Shown here in pieces: positions 1-9,306 of a stretch of 64,000 nt of DNA (its first letter is position 1; each line of letters starts with the position of its first letter). The notes below the pieces were generated by a model, which was not told the DNA's origin, did no database searches, and saw nothing but the letters and a program-made list of their open reading frames with translations. The translations under genes were made by a program, and so were the position numbers. The DNA is from a virus, in IMG/VR virus record IMGVR_UViG_3300028025_006304, positions 54,603 to 118,602 of that record. One strand, 5' to 3'.

Positions 1-360
1 TTCTCTACGGATAGCTGCTTCAAAATCTATTTGGCAGTTAAAACAGCGTTTATACATGCTAAACCACTTTTTATCCAAATGTGGTTTCATTGTTTTCTTA
101 CAGGAAGGACAAAAAATGGGGAAATTAACCGCTTCACGAGCTTTATCAAGTTTTGTAACATTTTGTTTAATGCCATCCTTAATAGTCCACGTCTTATCTT
201 CTTGATCCCATATATCTCCTTCGATATGTGGACCTTCTTGTTCTTTTGTAAAACCGACTGAAGTTGAGGATTTATCTGCATATTTTCCTTTTACTAGGTT
301 TCTTAGACGTTGTACATCTTTTTCCTGGAATTGTTTTTTTAGAACATTTTCTTTACTCAT
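1..360 (-). CDS. Zinc-ribbon phage protein, partial (C-terminus outside window)
   Basis: The reading frame opens at the ATG at 358-360 and runs off the left edge, leaving about 120 visible residues. A basic N-terminus is followed by a CPSC pair (CxxC) and about 20 residues later a CFNC pair, a zinc ribbon. The start overlaps the stop of the upstream multidomain gene as ATGA, so the two are probably translationally coupled. The function is not recognised; a nucleic-acid or protein-binding role is inferred only from the ribbon. Confidence 0.75.
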   Translation of the reverse strand, partial: MSKENVLKKQFQEKDVQRLRNLVKGKYADKSSTSVGFTKEQEGPHIEGDIWDQEDKTWTIKDGIKQNVTKLDKAREAVNFPIFCPSCKKTMKPHLDKKWFSMYKRCFNCQIDFEAAIRRE

Positions 361-2891
361 AAACCTAAGTCTTGTAACTGTTTGATTGTGTTAGCTGCTG
401 AAGTGTGTAATATACCAATTCCACCATTAGCATTCCATGAATCGATAGTATCTTTTCTATCGTCTATTAAAATTTTATTTTGCCCAGCAAAATCGGCTTT
501 CCTTTTAGCGGAACGAAAATATAATTTACGCATGTTAGGTAAACGTTGAACCCACTCGGTTTTACCTTGCATTGATTCGTTATTGTCTAACTTATAGCGT
601 TCCTCAAATGGGATATCGAAATTAACAGAGGGGGCAGTTAAAACGTATGGGTTATATTCTTTGATATAGTCCCAAAGTTGTTTTCCATCGGGCATCCAAT
701 CTAGGTTAGCCCAATATGAACGTTCGGGGATGTCTTTTTCTTTTAGACTGTTTCTAAATAAACTCCAAAATTCGTTTTTACCTTGTGAATCGGCGTGTTG
801 AGTACTTACACCTGTTAGTTCTTTATACCCCTCATCGAAGTCCACTAACACACCATCCATATCACAAAATATCACATATTTCTTCTCTCTCATTTCCCCA
901 TCATTTTCATTAACACCCGTATTATGAAGGTACGAGATCTCTTCTAGGGGGGCAAGTTTAGCTACGAGTGCTGAGCCTTCTTTTTCAAATTTTGCTTTAG
1001 GGTATACTTTTTTGATGAATGCTTGGTAGAGATTATCGCGTTGGTTTCCCAAAACATCTTCACCTTTTTTAGGTGCTGGGTTATAAATTAACGCGTTAGT
1101 GTTTTTAAAGTCGGGGATGAGTTTGATTCCGGTTTGGATTATGTCTACTATTGTAGCCATCACTCGGAATACCTCTCCTCTGTTTATTACAGCACTATCT
1201 GATTTACTTACACCCTTCTCTCCAGCTCCAAATCCGACCTCCATTCCATTTATATCCTCTCCTGTCTCATCATCCTCGTAATTGAGGGTTGTCAATTCAA
1301 CCTCATATTCGATTCCACTGTCTGTAGTAAAACCAAACTCATAATCGCCTGGGTTAGTATTGGTAATTTCCCATTCATAGGGTTTTGAGGTGGCTTCTCC
1401 AACCTCTTGTAAACCCATAGCCAATTCACGAGCGTATTGGTTTAAACCGAATGGGTCTTTTACAGTTTTAAGTTTAATATCTGAGTTTTGAAGAAATTGT
1501 CCTTTAGGTGCTTTTTTAGGTTCAGAAGAAACCAACGAACCCTCATTTTGTAAACTATCAGTCCAGTTACGGAATGTCATAGTACCCTTTAGGTTAGCTT
1601 CAGCTTCAATATCGTTTAGATGATCGTCCTCTTGAGTATTTGTAGTTGTAATATCTCCCAATCTACCCTCCAGATTTTGGATATGGTGAATCATCTCATG
1701 CGCGTAAGAACGCACAATATCTTTGGGATGACGCCCGTAAGTGTATAGGGTGATAGACTTATTGATCGGATCATAGTACGCGGTTTTACCCAAGAATTCT
1801 TCGGCATTAACCATATCATCACCTACTAGCTCAATGCTGGGAACAGGATCAATATTATATCCTTTCCCACGCATGTAATTAGTTAACTCGGCTATTTTTT
1901 CGAGTATGTCAATAGATGGGATAGTGTTTTCTTTTAACGGTTTATACCCTGAACCAAATGGAGCTGATTTACCATCATGGTTAGGTGCTACGTTTTCTTT
2001 TTTTAGACGTTGGGTTTTTTCTTTAGATGCTTCTTTTCTTTGTTCAGCATAATCTAAAGCTGTTTTTAAACGTCTTTTAACCTCAGGATCTTTTGCTCTT
2101 TCGTAAGCTGCTCTAACACGCTGGTGAATTAAATTAATAATTTGAGATTGGCGAGCGTGTGATTTTGATTTAAAAGATTCTTTAGATAGTGTGTCTATAA
2201 TATCTTGTTTAGTAGAGAATTTAACACCTACAGTATCGCTTGGATCTTCGTCTGTGTATAATCTACGAGATGATCCTTTTGGTTTTTTACCTGTACCTGT
2301 TTTAGGATCTCCTTCTTTTAAAACGTTTGGTTCTAAAATATTGTAAATATCTTCCTTTTCGTTAGCTGGAATCTCAGTAGGGAGATAAGTAAAGAATTTT
2401 TCTTTATCCCCTTTTTGAAGTGCTTTACGAGCGTTTGTTCCACTCATATCACCAGCTGGGGTTTTAATTACTCGAACCTCTATGTTAGGGTATTTTTCTT
2501 CTACCCCCTTGGTGCGAGAGATAATATCTTGTAAATCATCTTCTCTACCTTCACGGTAACCCAAAACAAAATATACTTTCTCGTCTGGGTGGTTTTTAGC
2601 ATAACGTAAGATATCTCCGATTGGGGAAGCTGATGGTTCTATTTGAACTTTAGATGGGAGCAATTCCTTGTAAATATCCCATATTTGCATAGATTGTTCT
2701 TGTTCGATTCCATCTCTAACACCCCCACCAACATAGATTAAAAATTTGTCTATGTCTTTAAAATCTTTTAAAGCTGTTTTAACTAAGTCAAAGTGACCTT
2801 TGGTGGGTGGTTTAAAACCACCCCCATAGATTGCTGTAACGGATTTTCCGTCTATTAGCTCGTTAACTAAAAACTTAGTTAATTCGTCCAT
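357..2891 (-). CDS. Multidomain protein: nucleotidyltransferase, DUF5872-like, HExxH zincin, HAD phosphatase
   Basis: 844 residues. Residues 20-165 form a cytidylyltransferase/NMN adenylyltransferase-like fold: GGGFKPPTKGH at 23-33 is the (H/T)xGH nucleotide site and SGTNAR at 150-155 matches the family's second motif. Residues about 210-310 resemble DUF5872, a basic helical domain of viruses. Residues 330-465 hold HEMIH at 398-402 with acidic residues near 429-431, a zinc-metallopeptidase pattern. Residues 485-665 are unassigned. Residues 670-844 are a HAD phosphatase with DMDGV at 677-681, LTA near 752, a lysine near 777 and DD at 810-811, similar to 5'(3')-nucleotidases. Linkers are rich in K, E, S and G, as in a polyprotein. 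It abuts the 120-residue gene upstream. Domain calls are by motif; substrates are unknown. Confidence 0.85.
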   Translation of the reverse strand: MDELTKFLVNELIDGKSVTAIYGGGFKPPTKGHFDLVKTALKDFKDIDKFLIYVGGGVRDGIEQEQSMQIWDIYKELLPSKVQIEPSASPIGDILRYAKNHPDEKVYFVLGYREGREDDLQDIISRTKGVEEKYPNIEVRVIKTPAGDMSGTNARKALQKGDKEKFFTYLPTEIPANEKEDIYNILEPNVLKEGDPKTGTGKKPKGSSRRLYTDEDPSDTVGVKFSTKQDIIDTLSKESFKSKSHARQSQIINLIHQRVRAAYERAKDPEVKRRLKTALDYAEQRKEASKEKTQRLKKENVAPNHDGKSAPFGSGYKPLKENTIPSIDILEKIAELTNYMRGKGYNIDPVPSIELVGDDMVNAEEFLGKTAYYDPINKSITLYTYGRHPKDIVRSYAHEMIHHIQNLEGRLGDITTTNTQEDDHLNDIEAEANLKGTMTFRNWTDSLQNEGSLVSSEPKKAPKGQFLQNSDIKLKTVKDPFGLNQYARELAMGLQEVGEATSKPYEWEITNTNPGDYEFGFTTDSGIEYEVELTTLNYEDDETGEDINGMEVGFGAGEKGVSKSDSAVINRGEVFRVMATIVDIIQTGIKLIPDFKNTNALIYNPAPKKGEDVLGNQRDNLYQAFIKKVYPKAKFEKEGSALVAKLAPLEEISYLHNTGVNENDGEMREKKYVIFCDMDGVLVDFDEGYKELTGVSTQHADSQGKNEFWSLFRNSLKEKDIPERSYWANLDWMPDGKQLWDYIKEYNPYVLTAPSVNFDIPFEERYKLDNNESMQGKTEWVQRLPNMRKLYFRSAKRKADFAGQNKILIDDRKDTIDSWNANGGIGILHTSAANTIKQLQDLGL

Positions 2892-3254
2892 TTACTGAAG
2901 CTTCATGATAAGCTCTTTTGCCTTAGCTTTCTTATCAGCGATTGCTGTTTTAGCTGCTCTATACTCTTCCATTTCGCGCTTAAGAGCTTCTTTCTGCATT
3001 TCGTACTCTTTCATAGCTGTTTTAGCATGTTTGCGAGCCGCTGATTTATTAGTACCTGCATAAGCAGCTGCAATCTCGTTCATGTCAATAGTATCGTAGA
3101 TTGAAGCAGGACGGATCATATCATCCATAGACATACCTCTCATTGGTTTCATTACAAGAATGATTTCGCCAATCTCGTTATATGGCTCTTTCATTTCCAT
3201 TGTTTCTGCTTCAAGGGCTTCCTTAATAAGGGATTTTAATACTGATTTTTTCAT
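2892..3254 (-). CDS. Small helical, coiled-coil phage protein
   Basis: 120 residues. The N-terminus (KSVLKSLIKEALEAE) is an amphipathic helix resembling those of neighbouring proteins. Residues about 65-120 are Lys/Glu/Ala-rich and probably a coiled coil. The middle is Met-rich. It overlaps the kinase gene by 4 nt and is followed directly by the multidomain gene, so all three form one transcription unit. The function is unknown; a virion core or scaffold role is possible from composition only. Confidence 0.7.
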   Translation of the reverse strand: MKKSVLKSLIKEALEAETMEMKEPYNEIGEIILVMKPMRGMSMDDMIRPASIYDTIDMNEIAAAYAGTNKSAARKHAKTAMKEYEMQKEALKREMEEYRAAKTAIADKKAKAKELIMKLQ

Positions 3255-4054
3255 GAGTTAAGGAATTGTTTTATTTTAGACTGAGCCTCTGGGATAGAGA
3301 CTGTTTGTTGAATAATATTTTGTACGTTTTCTTTGTTGCGTAATGATAGAATTTCCTGTTCTAGTTTTTCTTTATCAGCTCTGGATTTAGCTGCTTCTTT
3401 TTCTGTTTTTGGTTTGGTATCTTGTGGTTTGAAAGGATCAATATAACGTTTAATTATATCTTCTAAACTTCTTTTACCAAACGGATCCTTGTCTTTTGTA
3501 GTAGCTACAAAGTTTTGACCAAATAAGTTAAGGTACGGGATAAAGTTTTTTGTTACGTTTGCCCATGTTTGCATTACAATACCTGGCATCAAACTTCTAT
3601 CCTCACCAGCTGAACGCTCGAATCTATCTTCGTTTTTCTTAAGTGATTTTTCAAGTGAAGAGTATACAAATACCATCATTACATCATATCCAGCTTCCTC
3701 TAATGTTTCCTTTAATTTAACGGTTTCATTATATGATGCTGCTGTACCGTCAATGACAATATTCCCACGCTTTTCAATTTCTTGTTTTAACTCAGCCTTA
3801 TAAGGTTCTTTAGCTGATGCCATTGCTATAGCTGCTCCACTTCTACCAGCAGCATCTGCTCTTTTTAGATCAAGTGAGATGCCAGCGTTGCGGAGATTTT
3901 TAATAAAATAATCATCAATATTTAGTACCGTTAAACCAAGATCACGGATTATCTCATCTGTAACAGATGATTTTCCAGCACCGGGAGCCCCAGCAAGTAT
4001 AATAGCTTTAGGAGAACCTTGTACCTCCTTTAGTAATCTTATCAGTGAAATCAT
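3251..4054 (-). CDS. P-loop kinase (zeta-toxin / polynucleotide-kinase-like)
   Basis: 267 residues. A Walker A motif GAPGAGKS lies at 22-29 and the family-typical IDDYF follows near residue 47, as in zeta-toxin and small-molecule or polynucleotide kinases. A charged C-terminal tail follows residue 210. The substrate cannot be inferred. The N-terminus MISLIRLLKEVQG resembles the leader helices of two nearby proteins. The start codon is 3' of a TATTTATA-like motif. Confidence 0.8.
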   Translation of the reverse strand: MISLIRLLKEVQGSPKAIILAGAPGAGKSSVTDEIIRDLGLTVLNIDDYFIKNLRNAGISLDLKRADAAGRSGAAIAMASAKEPYKAELKQEIEKRGNIVIDGTAASYNETVKLKETLEEAGYDVMMVFVYSSLEKSLKKNEDRFERSAGEDRSLMPGIVMQTWANVTKNFIPYLNLFGQNFVATTKDKDPFGKRSLEDIIKRYIDPFKPQDTKPKTEKEAAKSRADKEKLEQEILSLRNKENVQNIIQQTVSIPEAQSKIKQFLNS

Positions 4055-4071
4055 ATACGCGCGTTTACGTA

Positions 4072-4079
4072 TAAATATC
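4072..4079 (-). promoter_or_regulatory. Late-type AT motif upstream of the kinase gene
   Basis: The coding strand reads GATATTTATACG 18 nt before the kinase ATG, similar to the TATATTTATAAC motif before several structural genes. There is no -33 box. It overlaps the stop codon of the upstream nuclease gene. A weak call, by resemblance only. Confidence 0.3.
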
Positions 4080-4851
4080 AGAGTTCTCTCTTAACTACAG
4101 TCTTGAACTCAGTAAAGATAGGTGAGTGATTTGGATTTTCTAGATCAAACAATTTCTTAACTGTTTTGAATATATCCATGTTTTCCTCTGTAGTGCGTTT
4201 AGATTCATATATTTCCCATCCCTTACCTTGCATAAATCCAGTTTTTGACCCACGCTTAGATGATTTGAGCCACAAAATAGCTGTGCGGTTAACTTGCTTA
4301 CCGTAGCATTCCTCGTAACACGTAGCGTAGGCGGCTGTTTGTAGATCGTATGTAGTTTGTAGATGGTTGGATGTTTTGAAGTCTATAATCCATAACTCGT
4401 CCTCGATTTCGCAAACCAAGTCACAGGTGCCCGCAATCTCATATACATCGGAGAACAAATGAACTTCGGTCTCAATCAATTTAGGTTTGTATGTCTCCCA
4501 AAAATCTACAAAACGAAGAAACATCTGCCACACATCTGGATTGTGTTGTGGGTTGCCCCCCTCGTTTAGAAAATGGAGCTCTTTACCGTTTAGATATTCC
4601 TCGATTAGCTCGTGAGTGGCTGTACCTTCTTCACCTGCTTTTTTAACAATATATTCTGATGAATAGCCTACTTTTTTTAACCAATCCTCGAAGAATTTTC
4701 CTTTTGGATAAGCTGACAACACGTAAGTGATTGATGGGTAATATTTTCCGTTACGTCTATAGTAACGAGAGTCTGGCATAGTAATCTGTTTAGCATCTTC
4801 TGAAACCTCTAAAATGCGATTGTAAGATTGCTTGATGTTTCTTTTACTCAT
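4078..4851 (-). CDS. PD-(D/E)XK exonuclease (RecB/Cas4-like)
   Basis: 257 residues. The core reads GTCDLV, then IIDFKTS, then LQTAAYA. These are the catalytic Asp, the D-x-K catalytic pair and the downstream Gln/Tyr motif of the PD-(D/E)XK superfamily found in RecB-like and phage recombination exonucleases. No helicase domain is attached. The start overlaps the primase stop by 4 nt, so replication or recombination use with the primase is likely. Confidence 0.8.
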   Translation of the reverse strand: MSKRNIKQSYNRILEVSEDAKQITMPDSRYYRRNGKYYPSITYVLSAYPKGKFFEDWLKKVGYSSEYIVKKAGEEGTATHELIEEYLNGKELHFLNEGGNPQHNPDVWQMFLRFVDFWETYKPKLIETEVHLFSDVYEIAGTCDLVCEIEDELWIIDFKTSNHLQTTYDLQTAAYATCYEECYGKQVNRTAILWLKSSKRGSKTGFMQGKGWEIYESKRTTEENMDIFKTVKKLFDLENPNHSPIFTEFKTVVKREL

Positions 4852-5780
4852 ATTAATTCGAGTTTTTTAGCCATTAAATCGTATTGAGTTAACGGGTAAG
4901 TATTTTGAATGAGGGATGTGAACTTTTCAAATCCCATTTCACCTGGATCCTTATCCTCCAGGTTTACTAAATAAACTTCCTTTCCTTCCCCTAGTAACAT
5001 CTCGGCGTGTTTTAAAGCATCTTTCATCGCATCCTTATCCAGGGCAATATAGATTTGCTTTACAGTTGATGTTACGATCTGCTTCATTAAGTTATCTTGA
5101 ATGTGTTTTCCCAAAAGTGGGATAGCGTTGCGTTTGATAGCCAAAGCATCAAATGGCCCCTCACACAATACGAGTGGAGAGGACCAGTTTACGAATAGCT
5201 CAAACGGTACTATATTTTTACTGAGTGGTGGGTTCTTGTATTTGACTGGAGAGTTCGAGTCAAAGTTGCGAGCTACAAAGTAGTTTAGTTTACCCTCGGT
5301 AGAATACGATGGTATAATGATCATCTTGTTATAGACACCACCCTCGCAATATCCTATATTGTATTTGAGTATATCGTGTTTTGAAATGCCTCGTTTTTTA
5401 AGGTAGATTAAAGCATGTCTCCCTACAATATCGTTTTCTGTTATCTCGGATAGTGGTTTAAACTCATCTGGGAGTTTGATATCGAAATGGGCTTGGTTAG
5501 TGGTAATGTGGTGTCCCGATCCTACAAGTGAGCGGAGCTCTGTTATCTTATCTTGTGGGGCATCTATAGCTTTGAATAGGCTAAGTAGTTTGGATCCTTT
5601 TTTACCACACACCCAACAATGCCATTTTTGATAAAAAGTAGCATTCTCATCGTAATTGATCTCGAGTTTGGGTTTGTGGTGATTGCAGAACGGGCACGTG
5701 TGGGCTTGATTGCCGCGTGCTGTTTGTTTGCCGGCTCCTATAACAGAGTTAACTAAGTTGACTACTAGTTGATTTACCAT
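4848..5780 (-). CDS. DNA primase (CHC2-like zinc finger plus TOPRIM)
   Basis: 310 residues. A zinc-binding site is formed by C29, C32, nearby His 34/35, C55 and C58. A TOPRIM core follows: CEGPFDAL near residue 205 gives the catalytic Glu, and IALDKDA near 245 gives the DxD metal site. The layout is that of DnaG or T4 gp61 primases without a fused helicase. It makes RNA primers for phage DNA synthesis. No helicase or polymerase gene lies in this window. It is followed by the 4-nt-overlapping nuclease gene. Confidence 0.85.
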   Translation of the reverse strand: MVNQLVVNLVNSVIGAGKQTARGNQAHTCPFCNHHKPKLEINYDENATFYQKWHCWVCGKKGSKLLSLFKAIDAPQDKITELRSLVGSGHHITTNQAHFDIKLPDEFKPLSEITENDIVGRHALIYLKKRGISKHDILKYNIGYCEGGVYNKMIIIPSYSTEGKLNYFVARNFDSNSPVKYKNPPLSKNIVPFELFVNWSSPLVLCEGPFDALAIKRNAIPLLGKHIQDNLMKQIVTSTVKQIYIALDKDAMKDALKHAEMLLGEGKEVYLVNLEDKDPGEMGFEKFTSLIQNTYPLTQYDLMAKKLELI

Positions 5781-5799
5781 GTAGACAAGATAATAAAGA

Positions 5800-5819
5800 A
5801 AGCTTGGATAACCAAGCTT
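5800..5819 (-). terminator. Hairpin terminator after the GIY-YIG gene
   Basis: Perfect 8-bp inverted repeat AAGCTTGG/CCAAGCTT with a 4-nt loop, overlapping the stop codon of the GIY-YIG gene. On the minus strand it is followed by TCTTTATT, a short T-rich tail. It separates that gene from the primase gene. Confidence 0.7.
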
Positions 5820-6261
5820 ACTCTATAAAGTCTTTTCTGAAGAATTTCCCGAGCACATTATCGTTGTACCATTTTTCCGGTTCCTCCAATACCCCCATTG
5901 TAAATAAATATTTGCACTCGTAATAGGTAAGTAGCTTTTTACTGGGAACCAACTTTAAGATGACTCTCTCGAACTCGTCTTGTCTACCTTGCTTGAGTAA
6001 CTCTAAGATTGGTTTAGCTGAACCATAGTATGTTTTCCAATCGCTTTCCTTTTGGATTACCTCGGTGGTTGATTTTCTACCCCTACCAGATTGCTCAGCG
6101 AGTTGTTTTTTGGTGAGTTTTTTCTTCACGTTGTGGTATAGTACTTTCTTACCAATGTAAGAAAATCCACTTGGAACGTGAGTAACCTGATAAATAAAAC
6201 CATAGGTATCTGCTGGGAAATCTTCTAAGCTAGATACCTCTTTATTATTATATAACCACAT
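5818..6261 (-). CDS. GIY-YIG endonuclease
   Basis: 147 residues. The GIY half reads YGFIY at 20-24 and the YIG half YIG at 36-38, with a Glu in YYECKYLF near residue 115 as the likely metal ligand. A Lys/Arg-rich insertion (residues about 40-65) separates the motifs. The size and phage context resemble freestanding T4 Seg homing endonucleases. It sits between fibre and replication genes, as homing nucleases often do. DNA repair or resolvase use is the alternative. Confidence 0.75.
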   Translation of the reverse strand: MWLYNNKEVSSLEDFPADTYGFIYQVTHVPSGFSYIGKKVLYHNVKKKLTKKQLAEQSGRGRKSTTEVIQKESDWKTYYGSAKPILELLKQGRQDEFERVILKLVPSKKLLTYYECKYLFTMGVLEEPEKWYNDNVLGKFFRKDFIE

Positions 6262-6271
6262 AAATTATTAT

Positions 6272-7282
6272 TTATAATGCATACCAAGATGATCCATCCC
6301 ACATATATGGTCTAGGAGGGGTACTTGCGGATACAGCAAATGACCCAGTAGCTACACCTGAAGGTAGTGGGTGGATTGGTTGCAATGTTAGAACTTGTGA
6401 GGCAGAAACTATTAAGTCCCCATTTATAGTTAAATCTCTAGTTGAAAAATCACCTAAGATAAGAGGACTAGTAGTATTAGATACTGAGCTATGTATTTTA
6501 AGTTTATTAGACTCCCCGGCTACTCCTAAAACTTCATTACCTATGTAAACATTATAATTACCTGTATTATTATTATATCCACTATTTGTGCCTACTGCAG
6601 TATTACCTGCACCTGTAGTTATATTATATAATGAATAAAATCCTAAAGCAGTATTATTATCAGCTGATGTTGCTTGTAACAAAGCTGAATCTCCAACTAT
6701 AGTATTAACTCCTCCACCTTGAAGATTAAATCCAGCTTGGTACCCTACAGCAGTATTACCATCACCTGAGGTTAAAGATAATAAAGCAGCGCTACCTACT
6801 TGAGTGCTTGAGACATTTTTAAGTCCTACATTTACTCCATTTATCCGAGATGATCCATAAGTTTCAAATGAACCTGATATTATAGCTGATCCGGTGTAAG
6901 GGAATACTCTAACAAAAGAAGCAGTTGTAGCGAAAGATGAACTAGTACTAAAAGAAGCAGTTGTAGCAAATGATGAACTAGCAATACTACTAATGTAGGA
7001 AGCTGTTAAGGCAAATGAAGCACTTGTAGCATTAGCTGCTGTTGAAGCAAATGAAGCTGATGTGGCTAATAAAGCAGTACCATTCAAATTACCCCCAAAT
7101 GAACCAGTAAATGAACCTGACATTCCTTGAGTAGAAACTACAGAGCCTGTAATCCTAAGACTACCACTTATAGAAATATTATAAGCTGCGGTCCCTGTTA
7201 AAGCATCTACAGATTGAGTAACATGCCATGCTTCAACAGTGTTTGAAGTTGTTATCCCGGTTTTTGATAGTACTAGAGCCAT
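6272..7282 (-). CDS. Tail fibre / adhesin-like protein with SASFA and NTAVG repeats
   Basis: 336 residues. Residues about 75-125 are degenerate repeats of [10 protein letters not shown], also present in the 1297-residue fibre. Residues 170-255 contain repeats such as GNTAVGYQAG and NTALGFYS, similar to head repeats of trimeric YadA-like adhesins. The C-terminus ends in YMWDGSSWYAL, an aromatic tip seen in receptor-binding fibres. It is the last gene of the tail module, the usual place for a receptor-binding protein. Confidence 0.75.
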   Translation of the reverse strand: MALVLSKTGITTSNTVEAWHVTQSVDALTGTAAYNISISGSLRITGSVVSTQGMSGSFTGSFGGNLNGTALLATSASFASTAANATSASFALTASYISSIASSSFATTASFSTSSSFATTASFVRVFPYTGSAIISGSFETYGSSRINGVNVGLKNVSSTQVGSAALLSLTSGDGNTAVGYQAGFNLQGGGVNTIVGDSALLQATSADNNTALGFYSLYNITTGAGNTAVGTNSGYNNNTGNYNVYIGNEVLGVAGESNKLKIHSSVSNTTSPLILGDFSTRDLTINGDLIVSASQVLTLQPIHPLPSGVATGSFAVSASTPPRPYMWDGSSWYAL

Positions 7283-7283
7283 T

Positions 7284-8279
7284 TTATTTATCTATATTTA
7301 CTAAAATTGTTAAATCAGTGGTGTTAGATGTAGGTAAAGGTTGAGCTAATTTCCCCACGGCTAATAAGTTTTGTGCATTATCATATAACCCTACTGTTGT
7401 AACATATGGTGAGAAAAATGAACCAGTAACATTACTACTTAAATTCCCATCACTATCTCTAGCTGATGTATTTAAAGTAAAATTAAATTCATTTTCTCTA
7501 ATAGTACATTTGTACTGTGTTTCATAAATAATAATTGAGCTGGAGAAAGAACATGTCACATTAGTGGATGTCATAAAACTATTAATAGAAGGAACAGCAT
7601 CTCCAGCCCCATAAACACCTACACCATAATCATCATATCCATATCCTTCAAAAGTAGCACCACCACCCCCTCCATCTGAGTATGATGATGAGTTTGTTAA
7701 TATAATTAGACCTTGGGTGTATATAATATTTCCAAAATTAGCACCATTTGATTCAACTATAATATTACCCTCACCATCATCTACTAATGATACACTAGCT
7801 GAGGTAAATCTAAAAGAATTAGGTACTATATAATCACCATAAATTTTAGATGGGATAGAGATAACTCCTATAGTATTTCCTGATCCTGTAGGAATAAATC
7901 TAGTAGGAACTAGTGTACTCTGTAAAAAATTATCATATAATGGACTTTGAATAGCCCCTATTAAAACATCTCCACTCGTATTAGAACCAGGGAATAGTAC
8001 AGGCTGAGATACATTATCTCCAGCACTAGAAGATAAATAATTGCTGTAATAAAGTTGTTTAATTGATTGGTAAATTAAAGCTTGGTATTGGGTAGACAAT
8101 GTACCTGTAGTTGATTGATCATCAAACCAATCAACATTTGTACCTAAAAACCTATCAATACCAACTAATTGACCGTCAGATCCAGTTGCCCATTGTGAAT
8201 AAGGAAAATCAAAATTTTTGTTAACCGTAAACGGTGTAACAATTATATCAGAGGCTAAAAATTGTTTCCAAGCACTCAT
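7284..8279 (-). CDS. Tail fibre or baseplate structural protein, paralogue A
   Basis: 331 residues, Ser/Thr/Gly-rich and beta-rich. It shares with the next gene a gly-rich centre and the C-terminal motif TTVGLYDNAQNLLAVGKLAQPL, so the two are tandem duplicates that have diverged. The N-terminus (KQFLASDIIVTPFTVNKNF) is likewise similar. The exact role is unknown; clustering with fibres supports an adhesin or fibre-connector function. Confidence 0.7.
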   Translation of the reverse strand: MSAWKQFLASDIIVTPFTVNKNFDFPYSQWATGSDGQLVGIDRFLGTNVDWFDDQSTTGTLSTQYQALIYQSIKQLYYSNYLSSSAGDNVSQPVLFPGSNTSGDVLIGAIQSPLYDNFLQSTLVPTRFIPTGSGNTIGVISIPSKIYGDYIVPNSFRFTSASVSLVDDGEGNIIVESNGANFGNIIYTQGLIILTNSSSYSDGGGGGATFEGYGYDDYGVGVYGAGDAVPSINSFMTSTNVTCSFSSSIIIYETQYKCTIRENEFNFTLNTSARDSDGNLSSNVTGSFFSPYVTTVGLYDNAQNLLAVGKLAQPLPTSNTTDLTILVNIDK

Positions 8280-8283
8280 TCAT

Positions 8284-9297
8284 TTAAAAATCTAACTTTA
8301 TTCTAATAAGGGCTTCCTTAGTGAAATCCTTAACCAATGGTCTAGACAATTTAGCTACGGCTAATAACTCATTAGCATCGTTGTATAAACCAACTGTTGT
8401 AATATATGTTTGTGGGTTATTAATAAAGCTTGAATAAAGTACCTCACCAGTTGAACCTGAGATAAATGATGGGTTAGTTGTATAGTTAAACTCAGCGTTC
8501 TGTGGTCTTACATAAACATAATCTGAGGTAATATTTTCTTGAGAGTTTAGAGTAAATGAAGCACCAGTTTTAATAGCATCAAATAAAGCTGTATAGTTGA
8601 CTGTATTGCTTGTGTTAGTAGAGGTAATTGTTAAACCTATACCACCCCCAGCTCCTCCGGCTACAGCTAAAGCTGCAGAGTTCAATAAAATAGTTCCCAT
8701 ATCCGGAATAAACCAACCATATGAACCTGAGTTGGTAGAATATCCTGTTCCTGAATAAGCTGATCCATTAGATCCAGATACAATTTGGTATACTCTAGTT
8801 CCATTAATATAAGGTACTACAGAAATATCATTACTGTTATCTGTTAATTTAAGAGTAGCTCCACTCTTAGTTAATGTAAGATTTAAAGAACCTGGGAAAA
8901 GAGATTGTTTATAATTTGATCTCTCAACTGAGATAATATGGAATTGAGATTGAGTTACATTACCAAATATAAAAGCTGAGTTCTCATCCTCTAGGATAAG
9001 ATTTCTATACTGACCATATAAGGTTTTGGATGGAGAATATCCTACGACATTTGTGTCATATGGTACTGAACCTGAACCTACAGCATTAGCATACCCAACA
9101 TAGAATTGGATAGCGGCTGTATCTAAAGTAGAGGCAGTTTGGTAAGTAGCTAATACATATGAACCTTGTGAGCTATTTACTTGGGTTGAGGAAGTAAAAA
9201 ATGTAGTTAAGTTATATACATTATTAGTCCAACAAGGTGCTGTAACCGAATCAGCTGAGACTAAGAAATCGGATGGGGTTAATCTTTTAAATGACAT
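8284..9297 (-). CDS. Tail fibre or baseplate structural protein, paralogue B
   Basis: 337 residues. Paralogue of the 331-residue protein downstream: both have an N-terminal F-x-P/A-S-D-F/I-x-V pattern, a central PGS/SGS-rich stretch and a C-terminal ITTVGLYN...LLAVAKLSRPL block. Residues 205-225 are very Gly/Ala-rich. It sits 5 nt from its paralogue and 10 nt from the upstream structural gene. It is probably a virion protein. Confidence 0.7.
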   Translation of the reverse strand: MSFKRLTPSDFLVSADSVTAPCWTNNVYNLTTFFTSSTQVNSSQGSYVLATYQTASTLDTAAIQFYVGYANAVGSGSVPYDTNVVGYSPSKTLYGQYRNLILEDENSAFIFGNVTQSQFHIISVERSNYKQSLFPGSLNLTLTKSGATLKLTDNSNDISVVPYINGTRVYQIVSGSNGSAYSGTGYSTNSGSYGWFIPDMGTILLNSAALAVAGGAGGGIGLTITSTNTSNTVNYTALFDAIKTGASFTLNSQENITSDYVYVRPQNAEFNYTTNPSFISGSTGEVLYSSFINNPQTYITTVGLYNDANELLAVAKLSRPLVKDFTKEALIRIKLDF

Positions 9298-9306
9298 ATC
9301 TTAATC

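Noticed and set aside
5800-5819. Promoter role for the AAGCTTGG hairpin region
   Set aside because: CTTG-N20-TATCTTGT resembles a weak -33/-7 pair but the -7 box is poor; kept as a terminator.
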